Shown here: in pieces, positions 1 through 8,723 of the stretch | Layout of the letters: every line of letters starts with the position of its first letter | How positions within the stretch are numbered: the stretch's first letter is position 1 | Source of the DNA: a virus | Strand: one strand, 5' to 3' | Length of the DNA: 38,313 nucleotides | Virus record (IMG/VR): IMGVR_UViG_3300024262_000102 | Span: 1 to 38,313 of that record | The notes under the pieces: generated by a model | Seen by the model: the letters and a program-made list of their open reading frames with translations, nothing else | Told to the model about the DNA's origin: nothing | The model's database searches: none | Position numbers and translations under genes: made by a program

Positions 1-298
1 AATTGTCTCTGATTTGGAACGAATCGTGCTGGATGAGTTCGCCTTCCAATAAAGAGAAGAGTCTAAAGTTTTTCTTGGTTAAACTTAATCTCATCTGAGC
101 TATTTCACCCGGAGAAGGATTCGAGGTCGAAGGTAACTCAGCACTAGGGAACGAAAGATTGTTCAAATCAATTGTAACCTGTCCTGCGGTCGCCTTATGA
201 TAAAACCTCACAGTCTTAGCACCAGTGATCCTATTCAATTTAGAATGGACTAAGTCTTTTTTTCTAATTGAGATTGATTCTTTTACATTAACACTCAT
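1..298 (-). CDS. Structural protein of the fibre cluster, unrecognised, 3' end outside the window
   Basis: An open frame of 99 codons runs from an ATG at 296-298 off the left edge. TAGGAATT lies just upstream as a plausible Shine-Dalgarno, overlapping the end of the collar gene, whose stop ends 10 bases away. The visible N-terminus begins MSVNVKESIS and is soluble, with no signal peptide or membrane segment. I do not recognise a family. Its position directly after the collar-domain gene and in the same direction suggests a fibre, adhesin or baseplate-periphery protein, but this is inference from context only. Confidence 0.75.
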   Translation of the reverse strand, partial: MSVNVKESISIRKKDLVHSKLNRITGAKTVRFYHKATAGQVTIDLNNLSFPSAELPSTSNPSPGEIAQMRLSLTKKNFRLFSLLEGELIQHDSFQIRDN

Positions 299-308
299 AT
301 TTTAATTC

Positions 309-890
309 CTATATTTCATATCTTATATAAAAAGCTACATTGGCATTTTTCATTCTTGATTCAGCAGAGGTTCTTGGTTCCCCGTTTGTTCCATCATTTA
401 GTGGCCTTAACCCCTCCGCTAGCCCTTGCCAGCCAGTTGCAAAACGAATAGAACCATAATTAGTCAATGCTTGTTCGTTGTTTGTATAATTAACACTATT
501 TATACGACCGAAATAAGTATTCCCAGATAAAACACCACCTAAATGCCAATTTTGAAAAGCATCTGCTTGATACGAACCAATAGCATCGCCAGAATTTCCA
601 CCATTATTAGCTGTTCTACTTCCAGCATCTGGGTCAATACCTGCCCCACCATCTTTACCTCTTGGAACTTGTCCTCGCATATCTGGTAAATTAAAAGTGG
701 TTGAGCCATCTCCAATTCCCCATGATGTTCCAATCTTTGCAAATAATTTCGCATGAGTTGCTCTAGAAACAGCACTTCCATCACATGGCAAAAATTTAGA
801 TGCTTCTGCTGTTTCGTGTCCAAAAAAACTTATTTTTCCTATTTGGAGTAACTTCTCTGAAACATCTGCTCGATATTTTAAAAATTGCAT
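309..890 (-). CDS. Tail-collar domain protein (short tail fibre / receptor-binding tip)
   Basis: This 193-aa protein has the phage tail collar signature. After a short N-terminus, residues ~20-85 hold the domain, with FLPCDGSAVSR followed by GIGDGSTTFNLPDMRGQVPRG, the classical 'GDGSTTFNLPDLRG' block. The C-terminus (RMKNANVAFYIRYEI) is the usual end of this family, in which the collar domain sits at the distal end of T4 gp12-like or lambda-Stf-like fibres. Gly/Asn-rich segments lie between. The ATG overlaps the stop of the upstream 729-aa fibre gene (TAATG), and AGGAAGG serves as SD, so the two are probably translated together. The likely role is host surface recognition at the end of a fibre. 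The receptor is not predictable. Confidence 0.9.
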   Translation of the reverse strand: MQFLKYRADVSEKLLQIGKISFFGHETAEASKFLPCDGSAVSRATHAKLFAKIGTSWGIGDGSTTFNLPDMRGQVPRGKDGGAGIDPDAGSRTANNGGNSGDAIGSYQADAFQNWHLGGVLSGNTYFGRINSVNYTNNEQALTNYGSIRFATGWQGLAEGLRPLNDGTNGEPRTSAESRMKNANVAFYIRYEI

Positions 891-3079
891 TATTCATTAC
901 CTTCCTCTAAAAAATCTTGCTCTAATTCGGCTTTAAGATTTATAGAAAAAAATGTACTAATATTTGTACCAATAGAGTTATTAGTGATTACATTTATTAC
1001 ACTTTTTTCTTTAAATGTTGTGGTCCCACCCGCATGAATTTGAATACCACCCTCATGTCCATGTGAGCCAGTTGCGACTATTTCTCTGTCAACATAAGGT
1101 CTTTTTAAATACACATTACAGTTTCCAGCAGATAGCGGAATAACTTGAGAAATATTTTTTGATTTATTTATCCCATTAGCTATTGCCTGATCGTAGCTCA
1201 AAAAACTTTCAAATTCTCTATTTGTTCTACGATTTAAAGTCTTTGTTGGATTAAAATTTCTTGAATCTTTTATTCCCATACTGCCATCGTATGTGTCCAT
1301 GTTATAAATTGGAGTGATAATGTCAAAGGCTTGAACTCTAAAAACACCAGAATTAATTTTTTCAAATCTTATTGTATGCAATCCAAGCGGTAAACCAGAC
1401 ACTACTAATCCGGCACCGTGCGTGTTTGTTGATGCTGTAGTGTCGAGTACACCTGTATTGGCCACCCACGAACTAGAGCCGTCACCATAAAGAGAAGATA
1501 TATAACTTGAAAAGTCTGTTATTGCACCATCGAGTGTGACTTGTACTGTAGCAGGTGTTGCTGTTGCAGAAAAAAATCTAAAGTCAAACCCTGTTCCAAA
1601 AAAGGTATACTCGAAATAAGAGTTGATTATATTTATATTAATATCAAAACCACTTGGGGTGGCAGAACTTTGAGCAGTTGTTAAACCAGTTCCAACATAA
1701 ATCCATTCTCTAGTATTTTGTTTTCTAATTACACCAGTTGACATTGTGTTCACATTAGCAACAGTGTTTGCTACATAATCTGCTAATAAACTATATTCAC
1801 CATGAACAATTGCACCACTTGGGATAACCGGTTTTTTAGGTTGGTAAATAATGAAATCACCGAAATATCTATCACCTGAATCAACAGAATTATTAAATTT
1901 AATGGTGTGAGTTCCATCTGGTAATCCAGAACAAATTTTTTCTGTTTTCCATGTAGACGGTACGGGATTTGATTGACTCATAAAACCTTGACTAACACCA
2001 TCAACGAATATCTCTGTTTGGTCTAATGAGCCAGTTGCCCCAGTTGACCACCACGAAATGTCTAATCCTGTTCCCACAAATGTTATAGTGAAGTAAGCAT
2101 TTAAAGCATTGGCCAGAAGTTCATCTGTTGCACCGTTGAAAACACTACTGCCAACTAAAGTTGTTGTTCCATCGTCTAATGTAAATGCTCTATTAGAATT
2201 TGAACCAACCAATGTACTAAAATCATCTGCCCTATTTCTTCCAAACTCTCTCCAATTAATTATTCTTTTAACACTTTCGTTTGAATGGTCGGTATTCGTT
2301 AAGTATTTAGCGGTATCATCAACTTTAGTTAATGCCTTTTTTGTAATACCATCTTTTGGGTCAGTATATACGACGACTCTACCACCCTTTGTACCTACAT
2401 CAATATCTTCCACATTTTCAAAGCCTGTATTATATTTACCAACAACTACGTCAACATCACTTGATACTTCATAACCATTAGCATGACCTTTACCAGCACA
2501 AACAGTTATATCATCAGACTCATTTAAAATTTCAAAACCGTAAACTCTAAAAGCATGAGCGGAATTTTGCCTTATTTTTATGGTATGCCATCCTAGCGTT
2601 CCACCACTGGACAAACTTAATATTTGGTTTGCATTATAGTTTCTAGTTATAAGGATGCTTGAACCCGTTGGCATAATATCGCCACTTTCTACTCCACCAT
2701 CCAATGTCGTTCTAACATCCAATGGGTCTGTGTCAAAACAAGTTAAAATGTTTACACCTGTCCCGTAAAAAGAAACTTCGATAAAACTACCAACTGTAGC
2801 TGATATTGCAAGATTTCCTATGGAACCACTTTGGTTCGCCCACGAACCTACAAATCTAATTCGATTATCAGCTTCATCAGTTTCAAAAACCTCTTCACCG
2901 TTAGGCCCTGATTCATTAGAAACTTTAAAAATAGCAGGAATCATTATTCGTTCTGTTCCCATTATTGCTTGGAACGAACGACTAACTTTTGCTCTGTTCA
3001 CTATTTCTGTATGAGGGGCCGTCTCTCCGACGTGCTGGACATAACTATCAAATGGTGATTTTAATTTTCTAATTGCCAT
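890..3079 (-). CDS. Tail fibre / adhesin with three tandem beta-sandwich-like repeats
   Basis: A 729-aa protein in the fibre cluster. Residues ~1-75 form an N-terminal attachment region. Three diverged copies of one module follow at ~76-186, ~293-420 and ~456-593. Each has a 'xxFxxxFxGTGxxx' core (FIEVSFYGTGVNI, YFTITFVGTGLDI, YFEYTFFGTGFDF), then a 'GxHTIKF' strand (GWHTIKI, GTHTIKF, GLHTIRF) and a closing aromatic strand (FRVYGFEI, YFGDFIIY, FRVQAFDI). This strand pattern suggests carbohydrate-binding-module-like beta sandwiches. Residues ~594-729 form a distinct C-terminal domain. AAGGA precedes the ATG, and the stop overlaps the collar gene start. The likely role is reversible binding to surface glycans. 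The fold is inferred from pattern only. Confidence 0.75.
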   Translation of the reverse strand: MAIRKLKSPFDSYVQHVGETAPHTEIVNRAKVSRSFQAIMGTERIMIPAIFKVSNESGPNGEEVFETDEADNRIRFVGSWANQSGSIGNLAISATVGSFIEVSFYGTGVNILTCFDTDPLDVRTTLDGGVESGDIMPTGSSILITRNYNANQILSLSSGGTLGWHTIKIRQNSAHAFRVYGFEILNESDDITVCAGKGHANGYEVSSDVDVVVGKYNTGFENVEDIDVGTKGGRVVVYTDPKDGITKKALTKVDDTAKYLTNTDHSNESVKRIINWREFGRNRADDFSTLVGSNSNRAFTLDDGTTTLVGSSVFNGATDELLANALNAYFTITFVGTGLDISWWSTGATGSLDQTEIFVDGVSQGFMSQSNPVPSTWKTEKICSGLPDGTHTIKFNNSVDSGDRYFGDFIIYQPKKPVIPSGAIVHGEYSLLADYVANTVANVNTMSTGVIRKQNTREWIYVGTGLTTAQSSATPSGFDININIINSYFEYTFFGTGFDFRFFSATATPATVQVTLDGAITDFSSYISSLYGDGSSSWVANTGVLDTTASTNTHGAGLVVSGLPLGLHTIRFEKINSGVFRVQAFDIITPIYNMDTYDGSMGIKDSRNFNPTKTLNRRTNREFESFLSYDQAIANGINKSKNISQVIPLSAGNCNVYLKRPYVDREIVATGSHGHEGGIQIHAGGTTTFKEKSVINVITNNSIGTNISTFFSINLKAELEQDFLEEGNE
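1300..2850 (-). repeat. Three coding tandem module repeats in the 729-aa fibre
   Basis: Three protein-level repeats lie approximately at 2850-2520, 2200-1820 and 1710-1300. They share a GTG-centred beta-strand, an HTI(K/R) strand and a final aromatic strand. They have diverged strongly at the DNA level, so the duplication is old. Boundaries are approximate. Confidence 0.65.
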
Positions 3080-3088
3080 TTTTATTCC

Positions 3089-5479
3089 TTAAACACTTAA
3101 AATTTGAATAAAACCGTTCTCGTCAAGAGCGACCTCTTTAAGAATACTATTAGTTTCTTGTCGCAGTATAATGCCTCGACCAGCGATTGATTTATCTAAG
3201 CTAGTATCACTACTACCCAAGTGATTTGTAGCTAAAAGATTAGCATTAGAGTCACTGTTATCGTAAGAACCATGATATTGAATAAACTTTACTATTACAT
3301 TTTCACCAGCGATATTAAACATTCCACTTGGAAAGTTAATAAACCTACCATCAATGCTAAAGGCTGGGTAAGAATAAACTTGACCAGTATTAATGTCTAA
3401 TGCCAACATAGTCTCAGGATTAGGTAAGAAGTTTGTTATCTCAAATTGAGTCTTATTCAAATCACCTGAAAATTGGAAAACCTGCTGTTCTTTATACCCT
3501 GTAACCGCTTGGTCTAATTCTTCTGCATAAAATAGTGCAATTGCTTCTAATGACCTATCGATTGCACTACTAGTAATTCTCAATCTTAGGTCATATTCCC
3601 AGCCACTAATAGTCATCGCAGGACCAATGCCTACTTGAGCACTCCATATTGTTCCGTTATATCCGACAGAATCATAGTTGACATTTGTTCTCCAACTGAT
3701 TTTATTAGAACCGTCAGTAGATGCTAAATAATCTGTATCAACCTCAACAACAAACCAGTAATCTCCTTCAGTAAGTATCTTTCCAGAGTCATTTGAGTAA
3801 TCAAAATCACCAATTGCTATGCCTGCAACTGGCTCAAATGCACTTGAATATAATATCTCAGTTCCAGGTGCTGTACCAGAGCCATTATCGTTTAATATAT
3901 TTGCCCTTAGGTTACCTAAAGGAGCACCTAATTTATTTAACTTGGCTAATACTGCAGTTACCTTTGCTTTTTCACCAGCCAGAATACTGAATTTAATACC
4001 TATTTGTTCATGTGTTGCATCAAATGTAATACTACCAGTTTCTGTTATATCTGATAATAGAGAGATAGAGATAGGATCATCCATTTCGACCCTCTCGTTT
4101 CCTGTAGCGCCGAGAGAAATCATTTTGGATGATTGTCCAAGTCTTTCCATAGTGATTGTCTGATAATTCGTTCCATCTAATGCAACTTCAACAGTTGCTG
4201 CTTCGTCTAGTGTGGCATCATCTAACCACTTAGTGTGAAGCTCTATAGCTTTTACCTCTACATTCTCTGCTAAGAATTGAGCATCAAATAGATTCTTGCT
4301 TAAGAGTATATCTCCAATATTTTCAAAATTATATACACCATTTGGAATATCATATGTTGCAGTTGAGGATACATCTATTAGGCTATCTTCATCTGTAGAG
4401 AATACTATAGGTGTTACATATTCCCAGTAAGAGCTAATAAGTCTATCTTCTACTCTGTATGTGAAGACACTTGCATCACCTGCGCCGCCACCAGAACCAC
4501 CACCAACTCCAAGCTGCTTAATATTAACTTGAGCAATATCTTCAACAGCAGTCACACTAGTAGCACTGTCATTCTGAACAACAACTTGACCAAGTTGTAA
4601 TCCATTACCAAAAGCAGCTTTCTGTGCATTAGCAAGAACTGCATCACTATCAGTAGCACCAATGATCAGCAGCTGACCATTGATTGTGTTATCTGCATTT
4701 ACAGTTGATGCTAATAGTGTAACCGAGTAGTAATAATACTCGTCAGCTTTTGCAGTAAAATCAAATAGAGTAAAATCTATTCCTAATGGAGTAGTACCAT
4801 CACTTTCATATATACTACCAGTACTGAAGTCTATCTCAGCACCATTAAAGCTTAATACCAAGTTTTTAATAGCTTGACTAAGTATTGTTCCATCTAGTTT
4901 AGTTATATCTGCACTAGTTACAGTTACTCGTTTTTTATTAGTTAAGTGTTCTCTTAATTGCAGTTGTCCAAAATATCTATTTATCTCTGCTAAAGCCCCA
5001 TCTAATTCTAGTAACTCACCATCTTTTAAAGTAAATGCGTTACCTATGTTTATTTCATTATTGGTTCTTCTAGCTATAATGAAGATATTATCTGTTAATG
5101 TTAGTGCGCTTATAAGGCCTACACTAACTGTAAGTATATTAGCACCAGTTCCAGTTCTTGTTAATTGAACATAAGCAACTTGACCATCAGCGGTAAGACT
5201 TATACTCTGTGCACTTATTGTATTTCTTTGGTCTTCAAGACTAGGTATCTGGATATAAGCATCAGCGGATAAGGATAGGGTTGTCGTAGCTAAATCCCAC
5301 TCCCAAGTTCCACCTTTTATCATCTTAAGACTTCTATCTTGAGCACTACTTGTTGAACTTGAACCGACGCTACTATCAATTAAGCCTAGTATACTATCTA
5401 ATGTCGCATCTGTGCCTGAACCAATATTGCTCAATGCCGCTCTATTTCTCGACTGTCGCGTGTCTATCAAGGTGGGCAT
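3089..5479 (-). CDS. Large tail fibre / baseplate-periphery protein
   Basis: A 796-aa soluble protein between the 1034-aa and 729-aa fibre proteins. AGGGAG lies before the ATG. Residues ~80-150 contain a module (GQVAYVQLTR ... DNIFIIARR ... LKDGELLEL) that resembles one in the 1034-aa neighbour (DKVAYFSVNR ... ENIFIFAYR ... WDGVELAEG). A Gly/Ser linker GVGGGSGGGAG near residue 330 separates an N-terminal half from a beta-rich C-terminal half. The latter contains a jelly-roll-like stretch (EKAKVTAVLAKLNKLG ... GDYWFVVEVD) resembling extracellular sandwich domains. The C-terminus is beta-rich, with no intramolecular chaperone signature that I recognise. Probably a virion fibre subunit. I cannot tell whether it is proximal or distal. 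Confidence 0.7.
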   Translation of the reverse strand: MPTLIDTRQSRNRAALSNIGSGTDATLDSILGLIDSSVGSSSTSSAQDRSLKMIKGGTWEWDLATTTLSLSADAYIQIPSLEDQRNTISAQSISLTADGQVAYVQLTRTGTGANILTVSVGLISALTLTDNIFIIARRTNNEINIGNAFTLKDGELLELDGALAEINRYFGQLQLREHLTNKKRVTVTSADITKLDGTILSQAIKNLVLSFNGAEIDFSTGSIYESDGTTPLGIDFTLFDFTAKADEYYYYSVTLLASTVNADNTINGQLLIIGATDSDAVLANAQKAAFGNGLQLGQVVVQNDSATSVTAVEDIAQVNIKQLGVGGGSGGGAGDASVFTYRVEDRLISSYWEYVTPIVFSTDEDSLIDVSSTATYDIPNGVYNFENIGDILLSKNLFDAQFLAENVEVKAIELHTKWLDDATLDEAATVEVALDGTNYQTITMERLGQSSKMISLGATGNERVEMDDPISISLLSDITETGSITFDATHEQIGIKFSILAGEKAKVTAVLAKLNKLGAPLGNLRANILNDNGSGTAPGTEILYSSAFEPVAGIAIGDFDYSNDSGKILTEGDYWFVVEVDTDYLASTDGSNKISWRTNVNYDSVGYNGTIWSAQVGIGPAMTISGWEYDLRLRITSSAIDRSLEAIALFYAEELDQAVTGYKEQQVFQFSGDLNKTQFEITNFLPNPETMLALDINTGQVYSYPAFSIDGRFINFPSGMFNIAGENVIVKFIQYHGSYDNSDSNANLLATNHLGSSDTSLDKSIAGRGIILRQETNSILKEVALDENGFIQILSV

Positions 5480-5509
5480 ATCTTTACTCCCTAAAAATAA
5501 CTTATTATC

Positions 5510-5518
5510 ATTATACTA
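5510..5518 (-). promoter_or_regulatory. Possible -10 element before the 796-aa fibre gene
   Basis: TAGTATAAT on the minus strand lies in the 61-base gap between the 1034-aa and 796-aa fibre genes, about 30 bases before the start codon. The -10 hexamer is perfect but the TG extension and a good -35 are missing. The same nine bases occur in the gap at 28232-28240. In A+T-rich DNA this could be chance. Confidence 0.3.
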
Positions 5519-5540
5519 CTTCATACATTAACATTTAAAC

Positions 5541-8500
5541 TTACTGTATAATATACCAAGCTGCTCCATCACATGCAATAGTAAGACCATCATACTGTGT
5601 GTTTATGCTCTGAGTTAATTGTCCATCTATAGTCTCAACACCATCGCCATCTATTATCATGTTAAAAGCTGAAACATCTATCTTTTTAAAGCTATACTTT
5701 TTACCATTACTTGTGGATACCAATGGTAATGTTATTGTTACATCTCCACCTGAGGCATCTACCAAGACAATATCATCTGTTAGTAAAGCTACATAATTAA
5801 TAGCTTTAGTAGATATGCTATAGATCGGACTAGCACCTGTAGCTGCATTTATATAACCACCAAATGTATCAATCCTAACTTGTAATTCATCTCCAACAAC
5901 AAGGGCAATATCTATTTGAAATGTTGTGCTAATAGTACCAACAACTCCAACCTCTTGCCAGTCTGTATCTAATTTTAGAAGAATACCATTAAGCGTTATT
6001 TCTAAGACTCCCTTACCTACCACATATCCTTGAGGTGCACCACCATCACGTGAATCATCTGGAAGAGATACTATAGTTCCAGGTGTAACTGGTCCAGTAA
6101 CTTCACGAGTAGTAGCTGGAGCCCCAACTACTACTGTTATTGGCTCATCGTAAGCATTATCACTTACAATCTCATTTATAGCTGATAATGGTATGTTATT
6201 ACCTTCAGCAAGCTCTACTCCATCCCATAAGTATGTTGTATCCCCTATTCTATATGCAAATATGAATATGTTTTCTTCTAGTGGTACGTCTTTTATATCA
6301 ACAATAGTAAGACCAGTTAAGTCTGCCACACTAAGTGCAGCATTTCTATTTACACTAAAGTATGCAACCTTATCTGCTGCTAATATTAATGTACCACCTA
6401 ATCCAATGGAACCATTGTCAGCAGAACTAGACATCATTACATTAAGTGTAGGTGAACCACCATCTCTTAGGAATGTAATCTCTTGATTTATGCCATTAGT
6501 TGTATTGACACATATGTCATAATCAGGAGCAAACTTGATTGTCTTGTCTTGCACCTTATCTGCCATCATTGCAGTAAGTTTAGAAGCTCTTGATGTTAAG
6601 CTGTCAGACTCATTACAGTTATAGTTCATAGAACTATAACGAGTGTTATATGTCTCACCTATATGATACTTAGGATTACTTTGCGATAAAGAATCCATTC
6701 CTATAAAAGATTGAATGTTCTCTGTATCTACTTCACCAACATACTTAGTCTCGCCTTGAGTTATTTTAGCTTGACTAACCTCAGTTCTAACATGAATCTT
6801 TGGAAGAGTTGCTAAACCAGTTGTTACATTGGCGATCAAGCTCCCTACTGGAACAGAGAACTTTGTATCTGATCTTGTAAATATTTGGTATGTATCATCC
6901 CAACTTGAAGCAATGTCAGCGATTATAATTTGCTGATCAGTTTCAAAACCGTGGTTTGCCGTCTCTAGTTGAAGACCATCATCTGTTGACCTTACTCCAG
7001 TGGTTGCAATACCATAATAACCTGTAACGGATTCATCAATTACTTGGGTGGTATATATATAAAAAACACTATCACTTTCTTTTTCTACAGTGTAAGTGTC
7101 GTCATAATTAGTAGAACCAGCAATGGTTATTCTTTCACCATCTGATAAAAGGTGATCAGTAGTAGCAGTTTGACTATTATTGGTACATGTGACTTTAGCT
7201 TTACTACCATCTTGATTAGATATATCTAATGACAATGCTGTTGCTGTTATATCAGTAACATTCATGATTGTGTCTGATCTAAATGCAAGCCACATAAGAT
7301 CGCCACCAGCATCTAAAATGTTAGCTGCAGCTCTATCTTCAACTTTAATATCAATTAGATCATAAACACCTTGACAGTAGATACCCTCAACAACAGCTGA
7401 GGATCCAGCGTAAACATCACTTAATTTTATAGATTGAGCATTAGATGCAGCAGTTATACCTCCACCTTTATTCTCTAGCAAGTAGAATTCCTCTACTCTT
7501 AGATACTTATTAGTATCATCATCTGTTTTCTTTATCCAGTCTCCCTTACTAAGGTTAGTAAAGGATCCAACAGAACCATTTACATGGTTTATCCCGTTAA
7601 ACCATGTTAACGTATAATTGAAATCATTAGGTGGAAGCTCTCTCTGAAGGTTAATATACATAACCTCATCATCTGCAAGCGTCTTCTCACCAGCCCTTAT
7701 GATATAATCTTTCTTACTCTGAAGAGATTGAGATACAATATCCTCAGTCCATATGATCTTACCAGCTGTAATATCACTGTGTTGCCACTGACCCTTTGAT
7801 CTTATAGATGTGGCTAATACATCACTAAACATATTTATCATATTATAAGCAGCTGTATCCTCATACCAAAATGTAGTACCACTGAGCTCAGCAAGTTTTG
7901 TCATTACAGCATCCATCCACTCTTTTAAAGAATAGATGTTCTTATCACCACCTTGAAAAGGATTAGGATTTAGTGGGTTGGTCATCTTTGAACTTGGCTC
8001 TGATCTTGTATAGCCAGCCGTTGGAAGTTCTTTGAATGCATATCTGTTATATGGAGAAGGAGTCATGCCACCTGTTCCAAGACGGAACATCAAATCTCTA
8101 CTGTCCTCTACAGACTCAATAAAGTTTGTCCCAACAACAACCTTACAGATGGGTATTGTATTCTGAGGAAATGATGACACAGATACATTTACATTAGCAA
8201 TAAGAACTGACTCAGTATTTACATCTTGAGTAAACTCTCCACCAACTCCACCTTCTTTATCCGGATCCCAGAAGCTACGAGTATCTTGTGCAGCATCAAC
8301 TGTATCTAGCGTTAAATACACATAGTTTGTTGCGCTTTTCTTTAACTCTGGAACCAAAGGTTGAGCTAACTCATTACCTTCTTCTAATCCATGAAAGAAA
8401 GCACCAGCATTAGAACCAGGATAAAATGTAATCGAATCTGCAACCCTGATAGTGATACCGGTGGAGCCGATACTTTGATCTGGATCGATAACATCGAAGC

Positions 8501-8645
8501 CCTTTAATATATAAGGAGTATCATCACCGACTAAACTCTTGATAAAGAATTTCCAGTCACCTGCTGCATAACTATCTACAGATAAAAAATCAGGAAGGTC
8601 CAATCTCTCTGCGGAGCTAATTAATAATCTACCTAAAACAGACAC
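5541..8645 (-). CDS. Baseplate-to-fibre protein with fibre-like C-terminal domain
   Basis: 1034 aa. The start is GTG, supported by AAGGAG seven bases upstream; no ATG lies near this SD. Residues 1-190 (YILKGFDVI ... FFHGL ... ICKVVVGTNFIESVEDSRD) resemble the N-terminal region of phage baseplate/fibre-attachment proteins. Residues ~360-427 carry a module (KGDWIKKTDDDT ... SDVYAGSSA) that is also present in the giant J protein. Residues ~482-615 hold two beta modules ending in DDTYTVEKES and DDTYQIFTRSD, like the FCCH-type modules of tail proteins. The last ~95 residues (NYVALLTDDIVLVDASGG, ITLPL, GKKYSFKKID, IDGDGVETIDG, ending AAWYIIQ) form a C-terminal domain frequent in tail fibres. The likely role is linking the wedge to the fibres and binding host surface. 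Confidence 0.75.
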   Translation of the reverse strand: MSVLGRLLISSAERLDLPDFLSVDSYAAGDWKFFIKSLVGDDTPYILKGFDVIDPDQSIGSTGITIRVADSITFYPGSNAGAFFHGLEEGNELAQPLVPELKKSATNYVYLTLDTVDAAQDTRSFWDPDKEGGVGGEFTQDVNTESVLIANVNVSVSSFPQNTIPICKVVVGTNFIESVEDSRDLMFRLGTGGMTPSPYNRYAFKELPTAGYTRSEPSSKMTNPLNPNPFQGGDKNIYSLKEWMDAVMTKLAELSGTTFWYEDTAAYNMINMFSDVLATSIRSKGQWQHSDITAGKIIWTEDIVSQSLQSKKDYIIRAGEKTLADDEVMYINLQRELPPNDFNYTLTWFNGINHVNGSVGSFTNLSKGDWIKKTDDDTNKYLRVEEFYLLENKGGGITAASNAQSIKLSDVYAGSSAVVEGIYCQGVYDLIDIKVEDRAAANILDAGGDLMWLAFRSDTIMNVTDITATALSLDISNQDGSKAKVTCTNNSQTATTDHLLSDGERITIAGSTNYDDTYTVEKESDSVFYIYTTQVIDESVTGYYGIATTGVRSTDDGLQLETANHGFETDQQIIIADIASSWDDTYQIFTRSDTKFSVPVGSLIANVTTGLATLPKIHVRTEVSQAKITQGETKYVGEVDTENIQSFIGMDSLSQSNPKYHIGETYNTRYSSMNYNCNESDSLTSRASKLTAMMADKVQDKTIKFAPDYDICVNTTNGINQEITFLRDGGSPTLNVMMSSSADNGSIGLGGTLILAADKVAYFSVNRNAALSVADLTGLTIVDIKDVPLEENIFIFAYRIGDTTYLWDGVELAEGNNIPLSAINEIVSDNAYDEPITVVVGAPATTREVTGPVTPGTIVSLPDDSRDGGAPQGYVVGKGVLEITLNGILLKLDTDWQEVGVVGTISTTFQIDIALVVGDELQVRIDTFGGYINAATGASPIYSISTKAINYVALLTDDIVLVDASGGDVTITLPLVSTSNGKKYSFKKIDVSAFNMIIDGDGVETIDGQLTQSINTQYDGLTIACDGAAWYIIQ

Positions 8646-8705
8646 AATAAAACTCCTTCATATAAATTACTTTTCTTTTGGTTAATCATTTATTCTCCAA
8701 TACTT

Positions 8706-8711
8706 ATTATA
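8706..8711 (-). promoter_or_regulatory. Possible -10 hexamer before the 1034-aa fibre gene
   Basis: TATAAT on the minus strand, preceded by ATG, in the 78-base gap before the GTG start of the 1034-aa gene. TTGATC lies upstream with a 20-base spacer, longer than ideal. This is weak evidence for a separate fibre-cluster promoter. The rest of the gap holds only the SD. Confidence 0.3.
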
Positions 8712-8723
8712 CATTGAATCATC

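Noticed and set aside
2109-2474. Plus-strand open frames inside the fibre genes, for example 121 codons here
   Set aside because: They lie antisense to well supported genes, have no SD, and their Ser/Leu/Pro-rich composition is what antisense frames of A+T-rich genes give.
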